Shown here: one piece after another, positions 26,293-36,551 of the stretch | How the letters are laid out: every line of letters starts with the position of its first letter | Numbering within the stretch: the stretch's first letter is position 1 | Assembly (NCBI GenBank): GCA_014762625.1 | Contig: JABURQ010000048.1 | Span: 1-64,000 of the forward strand | DNA: 64,000 bases | Direction of reading: 5' to 3' | Source of the DNA: Planctomycetaceae bacterium | Lineage (GTDB): Bacteria > Planctomycetota > Planctomycetia > Planctomycetales > Planctomycetaceae | Position numbers and translations under genes: made by a program | The notes under the pieces: model-generated | The model's input: the letters and a program-made list of their open reading frames with translations, nothing else | The model's database searches: none | What the model was told of the DNA's origin: nothing

Positions 26293-27678
26293 TCAGGCTT
26301 CAATCCCCAATCGATCCCGCCATTGCGAAAGCTGAAATTCGACCGGTTTACGCCCCCCCGAACCGTAACTTTGCAACGCGGCGACAGCGTTCTTCGTGCC
26401 GAGGACTTGCGCCACATCCTCGTCGATCAACTCGCAGACTTCCTGCATCTCGTCAAGCGACAAATCGGACAGACGGCACTTCTTTTCATCGCACAACGCG
26501 ACGAGCGAGCCGACGGTTCCGTGAGCCGTTCGCATCGGCACTCCCTGCTTGATCAGATATTCCATCAGGGCGGTGGCGTCGAGGAAGCCGTCTTCCAATC
26601 GCGATTCGATGACCTCCTGCTGGATTTCGGCTCCGCGTACGATGGCGGCCGCCAACTCAAGCGAGGCGGCGGTCGTGTCGAAGGCGTCGAACATCGCCAG
26701 CTTGTCTTCCTGCAAGTCCCTGTTGTAGGCCATCGGTAGGCCTTTGAGCAAAATCAGTAGTTGCGAGACGTCGGCCATCACGCGGGCAGCTTTGCCTCGG
26801 ATGAGTTCGAGGACATCGGGATTTCGCTTCTGCGGCATGATGGAGGAGCCGGTCGTGTAGGCGTCGGGGAGTTTCAGAAACCCGAATTCGGTCGAGAACC
26901 ACAAAATCCACTCTTCCGACAAACTCGACAGGTGCGCGGCGATCAACGACAACGCAAACACAAACTCCGCCAGATAATCTCGGTCGCTGGAGACATCGAG
27001 ACTGTTGGCAGCGGGCTCGTCGAAGCCCAGTAACTCCGTGGTCAGGTCGCGATCAATCGGCAGGGAAGTCCCCGCCATCGCCGCACAACCGAGCGGATTA
27101 ATATTCACCCGCCGACGACAATCGGTCAAGCGTTCGCGATCGCGTTGAAATTTTTCGCAGTACGCGAGCCAGTAATGAACCAGTTGGACGGGCATCGCTC
27201 GTTGCAGGTGTGTGTAGCCGGGGACGATGATCTCCAAATCATGGGCGGAACGTTCGACGAACGCTTTTTGGATATCTTCGAGTAACGCATCCACCTGATC
27301 GATGGCGTCCCGGACAAACAGTTTCAAATCGGTCGAGACCTGATCGTTACGGGAACGTCCGGTGTGCAGTTTGCGACCGACATCCCCCAGCCTCTCGATC
27401 AACGCCGATTCGATGTGCATATGGATGTCTTCGAGACTGACTTGAAACTCCATCTTTCCCGCTTCGATGTCGGCGAGAATGCGGTCGAGTTCGGCAACAA
27501 TCGCGTCGCGTTCCTCCTCGGTAATCAAACCGGTCGTCGCCAGCATTCGCGCGTGAGCCTGCGAGCCTCTGACGTCGCATTGGGCCAGACGATAATCGAA
27601 GCTGATCGATTCGGTAAACAATTCAACGCGGGAATCGGTTTGCTCCTGAAACCGTCCGCCCCAGGCTTTGGCGGCCAT
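26293..27678 (-). CDS. argH: Argininosuccinate lyase
   Basis: The 461-residue protein has KAWGGRFQ at the N-terminus, [14 protein letters not shown], and [10 protein letters not shown]. The fumarase/aspartase superfamily signature [12 protein letters not shown] carries the catalytic serine loop. It splits argininosuccinate into arginine and fumarate, the last step of arginine synthesis. Length is normal. It is followed closely by truA. An ArgA-like acetyltransferase is also in the window, at 33.6 kb, but not in the same operon. Confidence 0.95.
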   Translation of the reverse strand: MAAKAWGGRFQEQTDSRVELFTESISFDYRLAQCDVRGSQAHARMLATTGLITEEERDAIVAELDRILADIEAGKMEFQVSLEDIHMHIESALIERLGDVGRKLHTGRSRNDQVSTDLKLFVRDAIDQVDALLEDIQKAFVERSAHDLEIIVPGYTHLQRAMPVQLVHYWLAYCEKFQRDRERLTDCRRRVNINPLGCAAMAGTSLPIDRDLTTELLGFDEPAANSLDVSSDRDYLAEFVFALSLIAAHLSSLSEEWILWFSTEFGFLKLPDAYTTGSSIMPQKRNPDVLELIRGKAARVMADVSQLLILLKGLPMAYNRDLQEDKLAMFDAFDTTAASLELAAAIVRGAEIQQEVIESRLEDGFLDATALMEYLIKQGVPMRTAHGTVGSLVALCDEKKCRLSDLSLDEMQEVCELIDEDVAQVLGTKNAVAALQSYGSGGRKPVEFQLSQWRDRLGIEA

Positions 27679-27848
27679 CGACCGTCCTTTATTCGGAAAT
27701 CAGAGTAGGGATTGGGATCTTCGAGAGAATGACACTCGGACTGGTCATTACGTTACGAGGATTGGCCGCGAGATTCCAGAAAACCGCCCGGTATTCCTCA
27801 AAACAGACCTGGGATCGGGACCGTCACGTCTGAAAATTGATTGCGTTC

Positions 27849-28478
27849 TCAGTCGGACTTTTCGTCATCGTCGTCCAGAAACTGATGACTTTCGTCAAGC
27901 ACGATGATGTCGGAATGGCTGTCTTCGTCGAATTCGGCACTGTTTTTCAGATGACCGCTTCCCGAAGAGTTATTTTCCAAAGGCGGCATGTTGGAGATGG
28001 AAATCGGCTCGTCCTCGTCGATCACGACGGGGATTTCCTGGCTCAATTCGACAGACGCCGGACCGACCGAGATGGGATCGTCGGCATCCTGTGCATTGGA
28101 GACCATTTCCTGCACGTCTTCAGCAGGCATGACATCGTCATCATCCGCGACCAGACTTTTCTCCGAGGCTGGTTTCGCGTTTTTGGGAGGTGTTCCCGAC
28201 AAGAGGCGATATTCCACATCCCCGAAAGTCACTTCGTCGCCGATGTTGATACTGGCTTCTTTGTTAACCCGCTGACCGTTCACAATGATCCCATTGGTGC
28301 TCCCCAAATCGCGGACCTTGATGTGGTCGTCAATCTGAGCGAGACAACAATGCTTGCGTGAAACCTTGCGACTGTTGAGCAGGACGATATCGCATTCCGG
28401 ATGCCTCCCGACAAACAGAATCGGTTTGTCGAGCAGGACGGGGCGTCCTTTGCCGAGTGGTTCGAGATATACGGCCAT
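27849..28478 (-). CDS. FHA-domain protein with acidic tail
   Basis: The 209-residue protein has an N-terminal FHA domain (about 1-95): VGRHPECDIVLL, RKVSRKHC and DLGSTNGIIVNGQRV carry the conserved phosphothreonine-binding residues. The remaining 110 residues are acidic, Ser- and Asp-rich and probably disordered. It likely reads a phosphothreonine from a Ser/Thr kinase such as the many Hanks-type kinases of planctomycetes, but no kinase is in the window. It is preceded and followed by gaps of about 170-180 bases. Confidence 0.88.
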   Translation of the reverse strand: MAVYLEPLGKGRPVLLDKPILFVGRHPECDIVLLNSRKVSRKHCCLAQIDDHIKVRDLGSTNGIIVNGQRVNKEASINIGDEVTFGDVEYRLLSGTPPKNAKPASEKSLVADDDDVMPAEDVQEMVSNAQDADDPISVGPASVELSQEIPVVIDEDEPISISNMPPLENNSSGSGHLKNSAEFDEDSHSDIIVLDESHQFLDDDDEKSD

Positions 28479-28661
28479 GTTGCTTATCCGGAATCGGATC
28501 GGAAATCGTCTGCGAAATGCTATTTTATTATTCTAACGTCAGAATGCAGCAAGTCGCCAACTTTCAAAGCAGAAAAGCCGAATTCGGAAAATTCAGACCC
28601 ACTTTGGAGTAAATCTGTCTCGATGGATCTCCGATTTTTCCAAACGCAACAGTCATATCGA

Positions 28662-29033
28662 TCACGAGTCCTGCAACTCGACGGGGAGCTGATCGATTTT
28701 CGCCGCGAGGATGAAATCGTTTTCCGAGAGTCCACCGATGGCGTGTGTCCAGATTTCGATCGTCACGTTGCGATAGCCTTCGATATGCAGGTCGGGATGA
28801 TGCCCTTCTGCTTCCGCGACCTCCGCAACCTCGTTGAAGAACTTCATACCCGCCATAAAATTCTTCACGGTCCAATTGCGAGCGATCCGTTCGCCGTTTC
28901 GAGTCACTTCCCAGCCGGGATGTTCCTTAATCTGCTCGGCGACTTCGTCGGGCGTCATTTTCGGGACACCCCCTTCGCAAGGTTTGCACTTTTTCTGAGT
29001 CAGTGTTTCACAACTTTGGGTTGTCGTCGACAT
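28662..29033 (-). CDS. Pterin-4a-carbinolamine dehydratase family protein
   Basis: The 123-residue product has the dehydratase signature EGHHPDLHIEGYRNVTIEIWTH, whose two adjacent His residues and later His/Trp form the active site. The N-terminus has a PGWEVTRNGERIARNW segment typical of the family. These enzymes recycle tetrahydrobiopterin carbinolamine for aromatic amino acid hydroxylases, or act in molybdopterin or transcription contexts. No phenylalanine hydroxylase is nearby. The ATG at 29033 follows GGGAGAA; an in-frame ATG 54 bases upstream lacks one. An extra N-terminal CETLTQKKCKPCEGG segment with three cysteines is unusual. Confidence 0.88.
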   Translation of the reverse strand: MSTTTQSCETLTQKKCKPCEGGVPKMTPDEVAEQIKEHPGWEVTRNGERIARNWTVKNFMAGMKFFNEVAEVAEAEGHHPDLHIEGYRNVTIEIWTHAIGGLSENDFILAAKIDQLPVELQDS

Positions 29034-29163
29034 GGAACATTTCTCCCTGACACCATATTCAAACGGCGCCTGTTTCGAACGTTTCAATCAGTGTTACTAC
29101 TACTATTTTAGGGAATTCATTCTAAATTCGTAGCGTGGGATTCTGATTTTGTCCGCGGATCTC

Positions 29164-29187
29164 CCGTCTCGACCAGAATCGAGACGG
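29164..29187 (+). promoter_or_regulatory. 9-bp perfect inverted repeat in the moxR leader
   Basis: CCGTCTCGA (29164-29172) recurs inverted as TCGAGACGG (29179-29187) around a 6-base loop, 70 bases upstream of the moxR start. Only a weak T-stretch follows (CTGATGTTT), so it is a poor terminator. It could be an operator or a leader hairpin. Nine matched pairs in so short a span are unlikely by chance. Confidence 0.5.
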
Positions 29188-29257
29188 CTGATGTTTGACT
29201 TTCCACCTCTCTCTGAAGAATGATGGAGGGACGATAACCACTTGGGAGTAAACCACA

Positions 29258-30325
29258 TTGAGCGATCAGATTCCGCAACCCGCCGTCTCTCTGGATGACG
29301 ACGACCTCCAGCGGCTGGAACAACTGGAAAAAGCCTATCAGCAAATCACATCCCAGATCGGGCAGGTGATCGTCGGTCAGGATCAGGTGATTGAAGAATT
29401 ATTGATTGCCGTGTTGGCGGGAGGGCACGCACTGCTGGTCGGTGTGCCCGGACTGGCCAAGACTCTGATGGTGCGGACGCTGGCGGAATCGATGAGCCTG
29501 AGTTTCAATCGGGTGCAGTTTACTCCCGACCTGATGCCCGCCGATATCACCGGCACGGAAGTCCTCCAGCAAAATCAAACGACGGGAGAGCGGGATCTCA
29601 AATTCCTGCCGGGACCGGTTTTTGCCAACGTCGTACTCGCTGATGAAATCAACCGGACTCCACCGAAAACTCAGGCGGCGTTACTCGAAGCGATGCAGGA
29701 ACGACAGGTCACCGCGGGCGGTCATCGGCACCGACTTCCCGATCCGTTTTTTGTGCTCGCCACTCAAAACCCCATCGAACAGGAAGGAACGTATCCTCTT
29801 CCGGAAGCTCAACTCGACCGCTTCATGTTTCAGGTGCTCGTCGATTATCCAACCGAAGAGGAAGAGTTCGCCATCGTGCGACAGACGACCGCCAATCACC
29901 AAGCGAAGGTCGAACCGGTCCTCGGCAGCGAAGAACTCGTTCAGTTGCAGGAATTCATTCGTCGGATTCCGGTCGCAGATGCGTTGATTCGTTACGCGAT
30001 GCAATTCGCCCGACAGACGCGACTCAATCGTCCGGAAACTCCCGACTTCATCCAGCAATACGTCAGTTGGGGAGCGGGGCCGCGAGCGAGTCAGTACCTC
30101 GTGTTAGGCGCGAAAGCCCGCGCCGTTCTGCACGGTCATTCGTCCGTCGGCAAGAAAGACATTCAAGCGGTCGCCAAACCGGTCCTCAGACATCGCATTT
30201 TGACGAATTTCAACGCGGAAGCGGAGGGGATCACGGCGGACGACATCGTCGACAAACTGATCGAGAGAATTCCTCTGGATTCTTCGGGAGAGACCAATGA
30301 CGGCCCCCTCTCCGAACTCATTTAA
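29258..30325 (+). CDS. MoxR-family AAA+ ATPase
   Basis: The 355-residue product has Walker A GVPGLAKT at 62-69, Walker [10 protein letters not shown], sensor/arginine regions, and the lid segment with RGPRASQYL-like [16 protein letters not shown]. MoxR ATPases act as chaperones that insert or activate partners carrying von Willebrand-type domains. The start is a TTG at 29258, supported by GGGAG upstream and the lack of any nearby ATG. The 3' end overlaps the DUF58 gene by 29 bases, so this is the first gene of a moxR-DUF58-batA operon. Confidence 0.92.
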   Translation: MSDQIPQPAVSLDDDDLQRLEQLEKAYQQITSQIGQVIVGQDQVIEELLIAVLAGGHALLVGVPGLAKTLMVRTLAESMSLSFNRVQFTPDLMPADITGTEVLQQNQTTGERDLKFLPGPVFANVVLADEINRTPPKTQAALLEAMQERQVTAGGHRHRLPDPFFVLATQNPIEQEGTYPLPEAQLDRFMFQVLVDYPTEEEEFAIVRQTTANHQAKVEPVLGSEELVQLQEFIRRIPVADALIRYAMQFARQTRLNRPETPDFIQQYVSWGAGPRASQYLVLGAKARAVLHGHSSVGKKDIQAVAKPVLRHRILTNFNAEAEGITADDIVDKLIERIPLDSSGETNDGPLSELI

Positions 30326-31235
30326 TCCCCGGGAACTCGCGCAACTCACTCATTTACGTCTCCAGGCGCGAGTGATTGTGGAGGGGTATTTGACGGGTTT
30401 GCATCGTAGCCCCCACCAGGGATATTCCGTCGAGTTCGCCGAGCATCGGGAATATGCGCCGGGAGACGACTTGCGCTACGTCGATTGGAAAGTCTTCGGA
30501 CGTAGCGATCGTTATTACCTCAAACAATTTGAAGAAGAAACCAACTTCGCATGCATGCTGGCGGTGGATGCCTCCGAGTCGATGTTGTATGGCAGCGATC
30601 CCGAAGCGATGACCAAATTTGAATACGCCCGCTTGCTGGCGGCGGTGTTGGCCTCTCTGGTGATTCGCCAGCAGGACGCGGCGGGGCTGGTGATCTTTTC
30701 CGAACAACTCCAACATTACGCCCGCGCGGCGGGAAATCCCCAACAACAGACGCGCATCTGGGAACTACTCGAACAGGCGCAAGCTTCCGGACCGACGGCG
30801 CTCGGACCGATGCTCCACGAAGTCTCCGACCGGTTTCGCAAACGGGGCATGATTCTACTCTGTTCTGATTTATTCGACGATCTCGACGAGATCCGCCTGG
30901 GGCTCCAACGTCTCAAACACCGGCGACACGACATTCGCGTCCTGCAGATTCTCGATCCCGCTGAGCTGGAATTTCCTTTCGAAGAACCGACACTGTTCCA
31001 CGGTCTGGAAATCTCGCAGGATCAGATGATCGATCCGCGCGGAATCCGCCAGGCCTATCTGGAAGAGTTTCAGAGTTTCCTCATCGAAAGCCGACGCCTG
31101 TGCCGCGACCTCGGCGTCGAGCACGACATCATCCGCACTGACGAACCGTTCGACCGCGTGTTACGACGGTTTTTGTCCGATCGCCCGCCGCAGCCGATCC
31201 CCGATCTGCTGGCGACGCCAGGGGGACGGGCATGA
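30297..31235 (+). CDS. DUF58 protein, MoxR partner
   Basis: The 312-residue protein has the DUF58 core: [32 protein letters not shown], then the VWA-like DASES motif (DxSxS, a metal-ion site) in [11 protein letters not shown]. It also has a vWA-type fold to the C-terminus. DUF58 proteins are the usual clients of MoxR ATPases and may assemble with Bat proteins at the membrane. It starts inside the moxR reading frame (29-base overlap) and its stop overlaps the start of the next gene (ATGA). Both overlaps suggest coupled translation. Confidence 0.9.
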   Translation: MTAPSPNSFNPRELAQLTHLRLQARVIVEGYLTGLHRSPHQGYSVEFAEHREYAPGDDLRYVDWKVFGRSDRYYLKQFEEETNFACMLAVDASESMLYGSDPEAMTKFEYARLLAAVLASLVIRQQDAAGLVIFSEQLQHYARAAGNPQQQTRIWELLEQAQASGPTALGPMLHEVSDRFRKRGMILLCSDLFDDLDEIRLGLQRLKHRRHDIRVLQILDPAELEFPFEEPTLFHGLEISQDQMIDPRGIRQAYLEEFQSFLIESRRLCRDLGVEHDIIRTDEPFDRVLRRFLSDRPPQPIPDLLATPGGRA

Positions 31236-33589
31236 ACGGCGGTCTGGCGATTTTGGCGTTGGGATTCGGGAATCCGGCGATGTTAGTGGGCCTGGGAGCC
31301 GCCTCCATCCCGATTATTATCCACCTGCTCCATAAACGACGCTACAAGGAAACCTCCTGGGCGGCGATGCGATTTCTGGCGGAAGCCGCGCGGAAGCAAT
31401 CGCGGCGTCTTCGCTGGGAACAGCTTCTGGTGTTGTTGATTCGCTGTCTCGCGGTCATGTTTCTCGCGACCGCGTTCGCACGTCCCTTTTTCGACAACGC
31501 GTTCTCTTCAGTCAGCGGACGTGAACCGCGACATGTGATTGTCGTTCTGGACGACAGTTTCAGTATGGGACAACAGATCGGCAACGAGACGCGGCTGGAA
31601 CAAGGCAAAGAAGCCGTGCGTCAGATGATCTCCGGCAGCATCACGGGGGACGGATACAGCCTGATTTGCATGACCCGCGAAATGCAGGCAGAACTGCTGA
31701 CTCCCACATTTCGTCAGGATTCGCTCCTCTCCGAATTGGAGGATCTCCAACCGACGCAACGCTCCGTCGATCTCAATAATACCTTCGCGCGACTGGAATC
31801 ACTGCTTCAGGAATCGCCTCAACCGCGCAACAAGGAGATTCTCCTCGTATCCGATTTTCAGCAGCGGGACTGGGAGCCTTCCGGTTCTCAACGGGAGTTA
31901 CTGGAATCGCGTATTGCCCGACTGGAGGGAGAGCAGCTTCGCTTCACATTTCTCGATGTCGGCGGGGGAGACACGTCGAATCTCGCCGTCTCCAAAATCA
32001 AGATCGAACCGCAACCGATCCTGGTCGGTCAGAGCGCCACCATTACCGCGACCATTCAGGGTTACGGTGGAGCCACCCTCGACGGTGCGGCGATCGAATT
32101 ACTCATCGACGATCGCTCGATCGCCACACGATCGGTCAGTAACGCCAACGGCACCTCCGCCAACCTTGCATTCGTCCATACGTGGCAATCCGCCGGTCAA
32201 CGAAAAATCAGCGTTCGGATTACCGAAGACCGTCTGGAGGCCGACAACCAACGCTTTCAAGTCATCGATGTGCGAGAGGCAGTTCGTGTGCTGCTGGTCG
32301 AAGGAAAGCCTGCCGGATCGACGCGCGAGAAGTCGTCTCATTACTTACGGGCGGCGTTGGAAACCGTGATGCATCCCGTCTCGAATCAGCCGTTGTTTGA
32401 AATCACCACCACCGATGCTCTGGGACTGAACGATTTCCCGCTCCAGGAATTTGAAGTGATCGGGCTTTGTAACCTGCCCGGTCTGAACGAAAATCAAACT
32501 GCTCTGATGAGACGACACCTCTCTACCGGTGGGGGGCTGTTGATCGTGCATGGGGATCAGACGGATATCCGCAGTTGGACCACCACGCTCAATCGACTCA
32601 GCGATCGGTCCTGGCCGGTGACGTTACAGGAACAGGACGCCAGCCAGGACGAGGTCTGGGGATTTTTGACGACCGAACTGACGCATCCTGTGGTCAAACC
32701 TTTTGACGGCAATCCAGGCACGGGATTGGAATCCGCCGTCATCTGGCAGCGCATTCCCCTCAAACTCGACGACACCCGCGATGCGGAAGCGATACTCGAC
32801 TTCGACGACGGGTCTCCGGCTCTGGTCGCGATTTCGTTACCAAATGGGCGCTGCCTGGAAACCGCGATGGCTTGCGACGCCACCAGCGGGAGTTGGGCAC
32901 CACTCAACGGCAGTTTCCCGCCGATCGCGATTGAAATATTCCGCTATCTGGTCTCCGAAGATTCGGGAGATTCCGAATCGCTCGTCGGCGAGTCCCTGGA
33001 AGGTCTGCTGCCGATCGATCAATTCGTCCCGGAGGTCTCCGTCATCGATCCGGTGGGGGAACGGGCCCGCATCGAGCCGATTGCAGCGAGCGCTCAATCT
33101 CCCCTCCGATCCTGGAACTACGACGCCACCTCCCGTTCGGGTTTTTATCAGATCGATTTCGGGTTACCGTCGCTTGCCCCGGAAATCGTCGCCGTCAATG
33201 TCGATCCCCGCGAAGGTGATCTCACTCCGTCCTCGAAGGAAGAAATTCGGAAGGAGCTGTTTCAAAATCCCCAATGGAATGTCCGCACGACTCCCACCAT
33301 CAACTCGGGACAAGTTGCCGGCTTTCGGGAGTCCCCGTTATCGCAGTGGCTGCTCTGGTTGGGACTCGCTCTGCTGGCGGTTGAAGTCGCGCTGGTATGG
33401 AACTTTTCCGTCGGGTTAATCGCCCTTCTCAGCGTGACTGTGCTGGCGGGAGTTTTGATCCTGTCGAAATGGATCGGCCCTGCTCCGGCAATCGCAGGAG
33501 GCGTACTCATCTCCTGCCTGTTAATGTTACTCATCCTGCAGAGGGTCCTCTCGCGCTGGAAACGAAAGAAGTCCCGATCGTTTTTTTAG
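31232..33589 (+). CDS. BatA-like membrane protein with VWA domain
   Basis: The 785-residue protein has an N-terminal BatA segment (ASIPIIIHLLHKRRYKE, a hairpin of two membrane spans at about 15-32 and 65-82). A VWA domain with DxSxS at 107-111 (DDSFS) follows. Long extracytoplasmic beta-rich parts include LLVEGKPAG and a GATase-like LLIVHGDQ region. At least two C-terminal spans lie near 700-770. This is the planctomycete version of the Bat/MoxR system, whose function (often linked to stress or cell-wall homeostasis) is not settled. It is last in the overlapping operon and ends 7 bases from the convergent acetyltransferase gene. Confidence 0.9.
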   Translation: MNGGLAILALGFGNPAMLVGLGAASIPIIIHLLHKRRYKETSWAAMRFLAEAARKQSRRLRWEQLLVLLIRCLAVMFLATAFARPFFDNAFSSVSGREPRHVIVVLDDSFSMGQQIGNETRLEQGKEAVRQMISGSITGDGYSLICMTREMQAELLTPTFRQDSLLSELEDLQPTQRSVDLNNTFARLESLLQESPQPRNKEILLVSDFQQRDWEPSGSQRELLESRIARLEGEQLRFTFLDVGGGDTSNLAVSKIKIEPQPILVGQSATITATIQGYGGATLDGAAIELLIDDRSIATRSVSNANGTSANLAFVHTWQSAGQRKISVRITEDRLEADNQRFQVIDVREAVRVLLVEGKPAGSTREKSSHYLRAALETVMHPVSNQPLFEITTTDALGLNDFPLQEFEVIGLCNLPGLNENQTALMRRHLSTGGGLLIVHGDQTDIRSWTTTLNRLSDRSWPVTLQEQDASQDEVWGFLTTELTHPVVKPFDGNPGTGLESAVIWQRIPLKLDDTRDAEAILDFDDGSPALVAISLPNGRCLETAMACDATSGSWAPLNGSFPPIAIEIFRYLVSEDSGDSESLVGESLEGLLPIDQFVPEVSVIDPVGERARIEPIAASAQSPLRSWNYDATSRSGFYQIDFGLPSLAPEIVAVNVDPREGDLTPSSKEEIRKELFQNPQWNVRTTPTINSGQVAGFRESPLSQWLLWLGLALLAVEVALVWNFSVGLIALLSVTVLAGVLILSKWIGPAPAIAGGVLISCLLMLLILQRVLSRWKRKKSRSFF

Positions 33590-33596
33590 ACGACCT

Positions 33597-34025
33597 TTAG
33601 AGATCGCGCGTCTGAATAAACAGCGCCTTTTTCTCGCCGGGCAAGGTGAAATCGAAACCGCACGTTTTGAAGAACTGCTCGGACGAGGTAATCGCCATCA
33701 CTTCCAGCACGTCTTTTTCCCGTGCCCGTTCGATGCAAACTTCCACCAAACGTCGCCCGATCCCGCATCCCTGAAACTCGGAGGCAACCGCCAGAGAACG
33801 AATCTCTCCCAGCTTCGATGAATAAACCTCCAACGCCGCAAATCCGACAATCCGGGACTCGTGCTCGGCCACAAACCCGTGGCGGATCAATTCCGTCATT
33901 TCGTCAAACGTCCTCGGGATGAGGATCTTTTGTTGGACGAAGGGCTTGATAAACTCATCGAGTTCATTGACGTCCCGCTGTTCCGCGGGACGAATCGTGA
34001 TTTGTTCCAGATGATTCTCAGACAT
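33597..34025 (-). CDS. GNAT acetyltransferase resembling the ArgA N-acetylglutamate synthase domain
   Basis: From an ATG at 34025 the product is 142 residues. It has the GNAT fold: TIRPAEQRDVNELDEFIKPF at the N-terminus, EIRSLAVASEFQGCGIGRRLVE as the acetyl-CoA pyrophosphate loop, and SSEQFFKTCGF. These segments resemble the C-terminal acetyltransferase half of ArgA (for example LIRPLEQQGIL and WFQERGF). That suggests a stand-alone, short N-acetylglutamate synthase feeding arginine synthesis, an inference from sequence similarity only. A frame-open extension to 34160 looks non-coding. Confidence 0.78.
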   Translation of the reverse strand: MSENHLEQITIRPAEQRDVNELDEFIKPFVQQKILIPRTFDEMTELIRHGFVAEHESRIVGFAALEVYSSKLGEIRSLAVASEFQGCGIGRRLVEVCIERAREKDVLEVMAITSSEQFFKTCGFDFTLPGEKKALFIQTRDL

Positions 34026-34187
34026 AGTAAAATTGAAAACAGGAAAAGACGAACAGAACATCAGGAATCGTACCTCTCTACGCTCGCGAGTGAAACCGGT
34101 GAAGGTAGAAAAACCAGTCGAGAATCTCTTCAACAACCGATAAACTCGTGGTGACGACAATCAATCCCCCACTCGGACATCACCGCC

Positions 34188-35273
34188 ATGAACCTCGACT
34201 CGCTGCGCGAAAAACTCGCCTCTTGGACCCTAATGAATGCGCCGACCGGTTTTGAAGAACCGGTACTGACAGCCGCACGCGATGCGCTGGCTCCGCTTTG
34301 CGACTCGATGATGGTAGACGTCCGGGGGAATCTCTACGCGGAAATCAACGGCGTCGATTCAGCCGCTCCTCGCGTGATGATCACCGCTCACGCCGACGAA
34401 ATCGGGTTCATGGTCACTTCGCTGACCAACGAGGGCTTTCTGCGGTTCACGCGACTCGGCGGCCCCACCGTGTCTGTCTTGCCGGGACAACGGGTCCGGC
34501 TCTTACCGGAAGGGAAACCGCCGGTTGAAGCTGTGATCGGTGTGAAACCGGGACACATTCTCACAGGCGACGAAGCGTACCGGGTTCCTCCCGTCGAGCA
34601 AATGTATCTCGATGCGGGAGCGGAATCAGCCCAGCAATTGACGGAATGGGGTCTCGAACCGGGAACGCCGGGGGTGTTCGTGGGCGAACTGGTTCCGACC
34701 TCTCATCCTTCGCGTGTGTTCGGCAAGTCGATCGACAACCGCGCCGGCTGGCTCGCGGTATTGGAGATTGCCGAACGTCTCTCGAAAGACCGTCCGGCGG
34801 GAGATTGCGTGATCGTGCTCACGGTGGAAGAGGAGATCGGACTGCGGGGAGCGGCGGTCGCCGCGATGGAAGCCGCCCCCGATGTGGTCATTGCCCTCGA
34901 TACCGTCCCTTCGGGGGGGACTCCCGAACTTTCCGACGAGGAACTTCCCTGGACGATTGGAGCCGGGCCGTTATTGAAAGTTCGCGAAACCAGCGGCCTC
35001 TCGACACATGGACCGTTGCGGTCGCTGTTTCGCAAAACGGCGGAAGAACATGACATCCCCTACCAGCTGATTATCGACACAGCGGGGATTACCGATGCCA
35101 CCTCCGCCCAACAAGCGTCCGGAGAGATCGCCGCCGTGACACTTGGTCTCGCCCGACGCTATTCGCACTCCGCGGTCGAGATGCTCGATCTTCGCGATCT
35201 CGCCCAATTGATCGACTGGACCGAGAAAACAACACGTAAACTGATCGACAAAAAGCAGTTACAAAGGATTTGA
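34188..35273 (+). CDS. M42-family metalloaminopeptidase
   Basis: The 361-residue protein carries the M42 metal ligands and catalytic residues: His in [11 protein letters not shown], Asp in GKSIDNRAG, the Glu pair in [11 protein letters not shown], Asp in ALDTVPSGG and His in [10 protein letters not shown]42 enzymes are large dodecameric cobalt/zinc aminopeptidases that trim peptides, historically called cellulase M. No signal peptide is seen, so it is cytoplasmic. It is divergent from the acetyltransferase and upstream of a pseudopilin gene by 148 bases. Confidence 0.92.
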   Translation: MNLDSLREKLASWTLMNAPTGFEEPVLTAARDALAPLCDSMMVDVRGNLYAEINGVDSAAPRVMITAHADEIGFMVTSLTNEGFLRFTRLGGPTVSVLPGQRVRLLPEGKPPVEAVIGVKPGHILTGDEAYRVPPVEQMYLDAGAESAQQLTEWGLEPGTPGVFVGELVPTSHPSRVFGKSIDNRAGWLAVLEIAERLSKDRPAGDCVIVLTVEEEIGLRGAAVAAMEAAPDVVIALDTVPSGGTPELSDEELPWTIGAGPLLKVRETSGLSTHGPLRSLFRKTAEEHDIPYQLIIDTAGITDATSAQQASGEIAAVTLGLARRYSHSAVEMLDLRDLAQLIDWTEKTTRKLIDKKQLQRI

Positions 35274-35421
35274 GACCGCTGGAGAAGACGGAATCCCTGA
35301 GAAGAGAGAATTGCATTCCCTATTTCGGTGGGATAGGATGGAACATCTGTTTCACTCCAAACAGGAAACGCGGCGCCATCATTCACACCTACTCACCGAT
35401 CAGGAATACCTGGAGAGCTTC

Positions 35422-36405
35422 ATGCTGCATCACCATTCAAAATCATTCAAGAACCGCCGAGGATTCACGCTGGTGGAATTGCTGGTTGTGATGGCGATTA
35501 TCGCCCTGCTGGTCGCCTTGCTGATGCCGGCCATCCAACAGACGCGCGAACGGGCCCGTCAGACCAGTTGCCTGAATAATATGCACAACCTCGTGATCGC
35601 GATGCACAACTACGCAGACGCTCACCGCAGTTTTCCATCGGGGGTCATCAAACCCGACCTGGTCACTCTCGACTTCGGCTCTGATCTCGACCTCTCTCCG
35701 TTTCCCGAACCGGCCAGATTTCCGTTCGCCCGCGATGCGAGTACCAACACAAATAACCCTCCCAGCGGTCAGTTAACTTTGAATGCCTGGACGATGGTTC
35801 GCTTCTGGGGTTGGCATGCGTTGCTACTGCCGCAGATGGATCAACAAACCGTCAACATCGACTTCAAGGCCGCGAAGAACGGCGTTCAAAACAATCTCGA
35901 TGCGATGTCGGTTCAGATTCCTTCTTACGTCTGCGCGAGTGCGTCTCTTCCCTCGCGTCGTCCGGGAGGATTTGGTTACACCACCTATCGTGGGAACTTT
36001 GGCGTTACTGCTTCCGTTTACCCCGATCCGAACAATCCGAATACCGACCCCGACGCCATGCCGCTCGTCAGCGGAGAAGGAGTCTTCTACGACAACAGCT
36101 CGGTCAGTTTTCGCGATATCACAGACGGAACGACGCAAACTCTGATGATCGGCGAAACCCTGTTCGGCTTGTGGGGAGACGGCAACAGTTGCTGTGCCCG
36201 CGTGAGGCCCGATATGCCCTATTTCGACAACTACTGGCAATCCAGCAATTACCACTTCTTCGGCTTCGGCTCGCACCACAGTGATGTGGTCAATTTCGCC
36301 ATGGTCGATAACTCCGCTCGACCGATCAGCAAAAACATCGATTGGAACATCTTCACCGCCCTGGCGACGCGCAGTGGTGGAGAACGGATTACCGCTGAGT
36401 ATTGA
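35422..36405 (+). CDS. DUF1559 pseudopilin-like secreted protein
   Basis: The 327-residue product has a type IV prepilin leader, with cleavage after Gly14 ([10 protein letters not shown], Glu at +5). A hydrophobic helix ([16 protein letters not shown]) and [25 protein letters not shown] follow, the classic DUF1559 opening. The C-terminus shows [12 protein letters not shown]. Hundreds of such genes are typical per planctomycete genome and are thought to be exported by a type II/IV-pilus-like machine; their role is unclear. The ATG at 35422 follows GGAGAG. A strong terminator follows. Confidence 0.92.
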   Translation: MLHHHSKSFKNRRGFTLVELLVVMAIIALLVALLMPAIQQTRERARQTSCLNNMHNLVIAMHNYADAHRSFPSGVIKPDLVTLDFGSDLDLSPFPEPARFPFARDASTNTNNPPSGQLTLNAWTMVRFWGWHALLLPQMDQQTVNIDFKAAKNGVQNNLDAMSVQIPSYVCASASLPSRRPGGFGYTTYRGNFGVTASVYPDPNNPNTDPDAMPLVSGEGVFYDNSSVSFRDITDGTTQTLMIGETLFGLWGDGNSCCARVRPDMPYFDNYWQSSNYHFFGFGSHHSDVVNFAMVDNSARPISKNIDWNIFTALATRSGGERITAEY

Positions 36406-36440
36406 TTGCTCTCGACAATAGATTTCCCAACATTTCTCAA

Positions 36441-36473
36441 CTCTCGTCGGTTCCGATCGACGAGAGTTTTTTT
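36441..36473 (+). terminator. Rho-independent terminator after the DUF1559 gene
   Basis: CTCTCGTCG (36441-36449) and CGACGAGAG (36458-36466) form a perfect 9-bp stem around an 8-base loop, followed directly by seven Ts (36467-36473). It ends the transcript of the DUF1559 pseudopilin gene. Confidence 0.92.
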
Positions 36474-36551
36474 GTCTGATGATTTCTCCACACATCATGA
36501 AGATAAGATAAAGTCCGGAGCCGAGACGACAACTCCCCCCTTTTCTGATCT

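Noticed and set aside
29164-29187. Terminator upstream of moxR
   Set aside because: No adequate T-run follows the stem; it is listed as a regulatory repeat.
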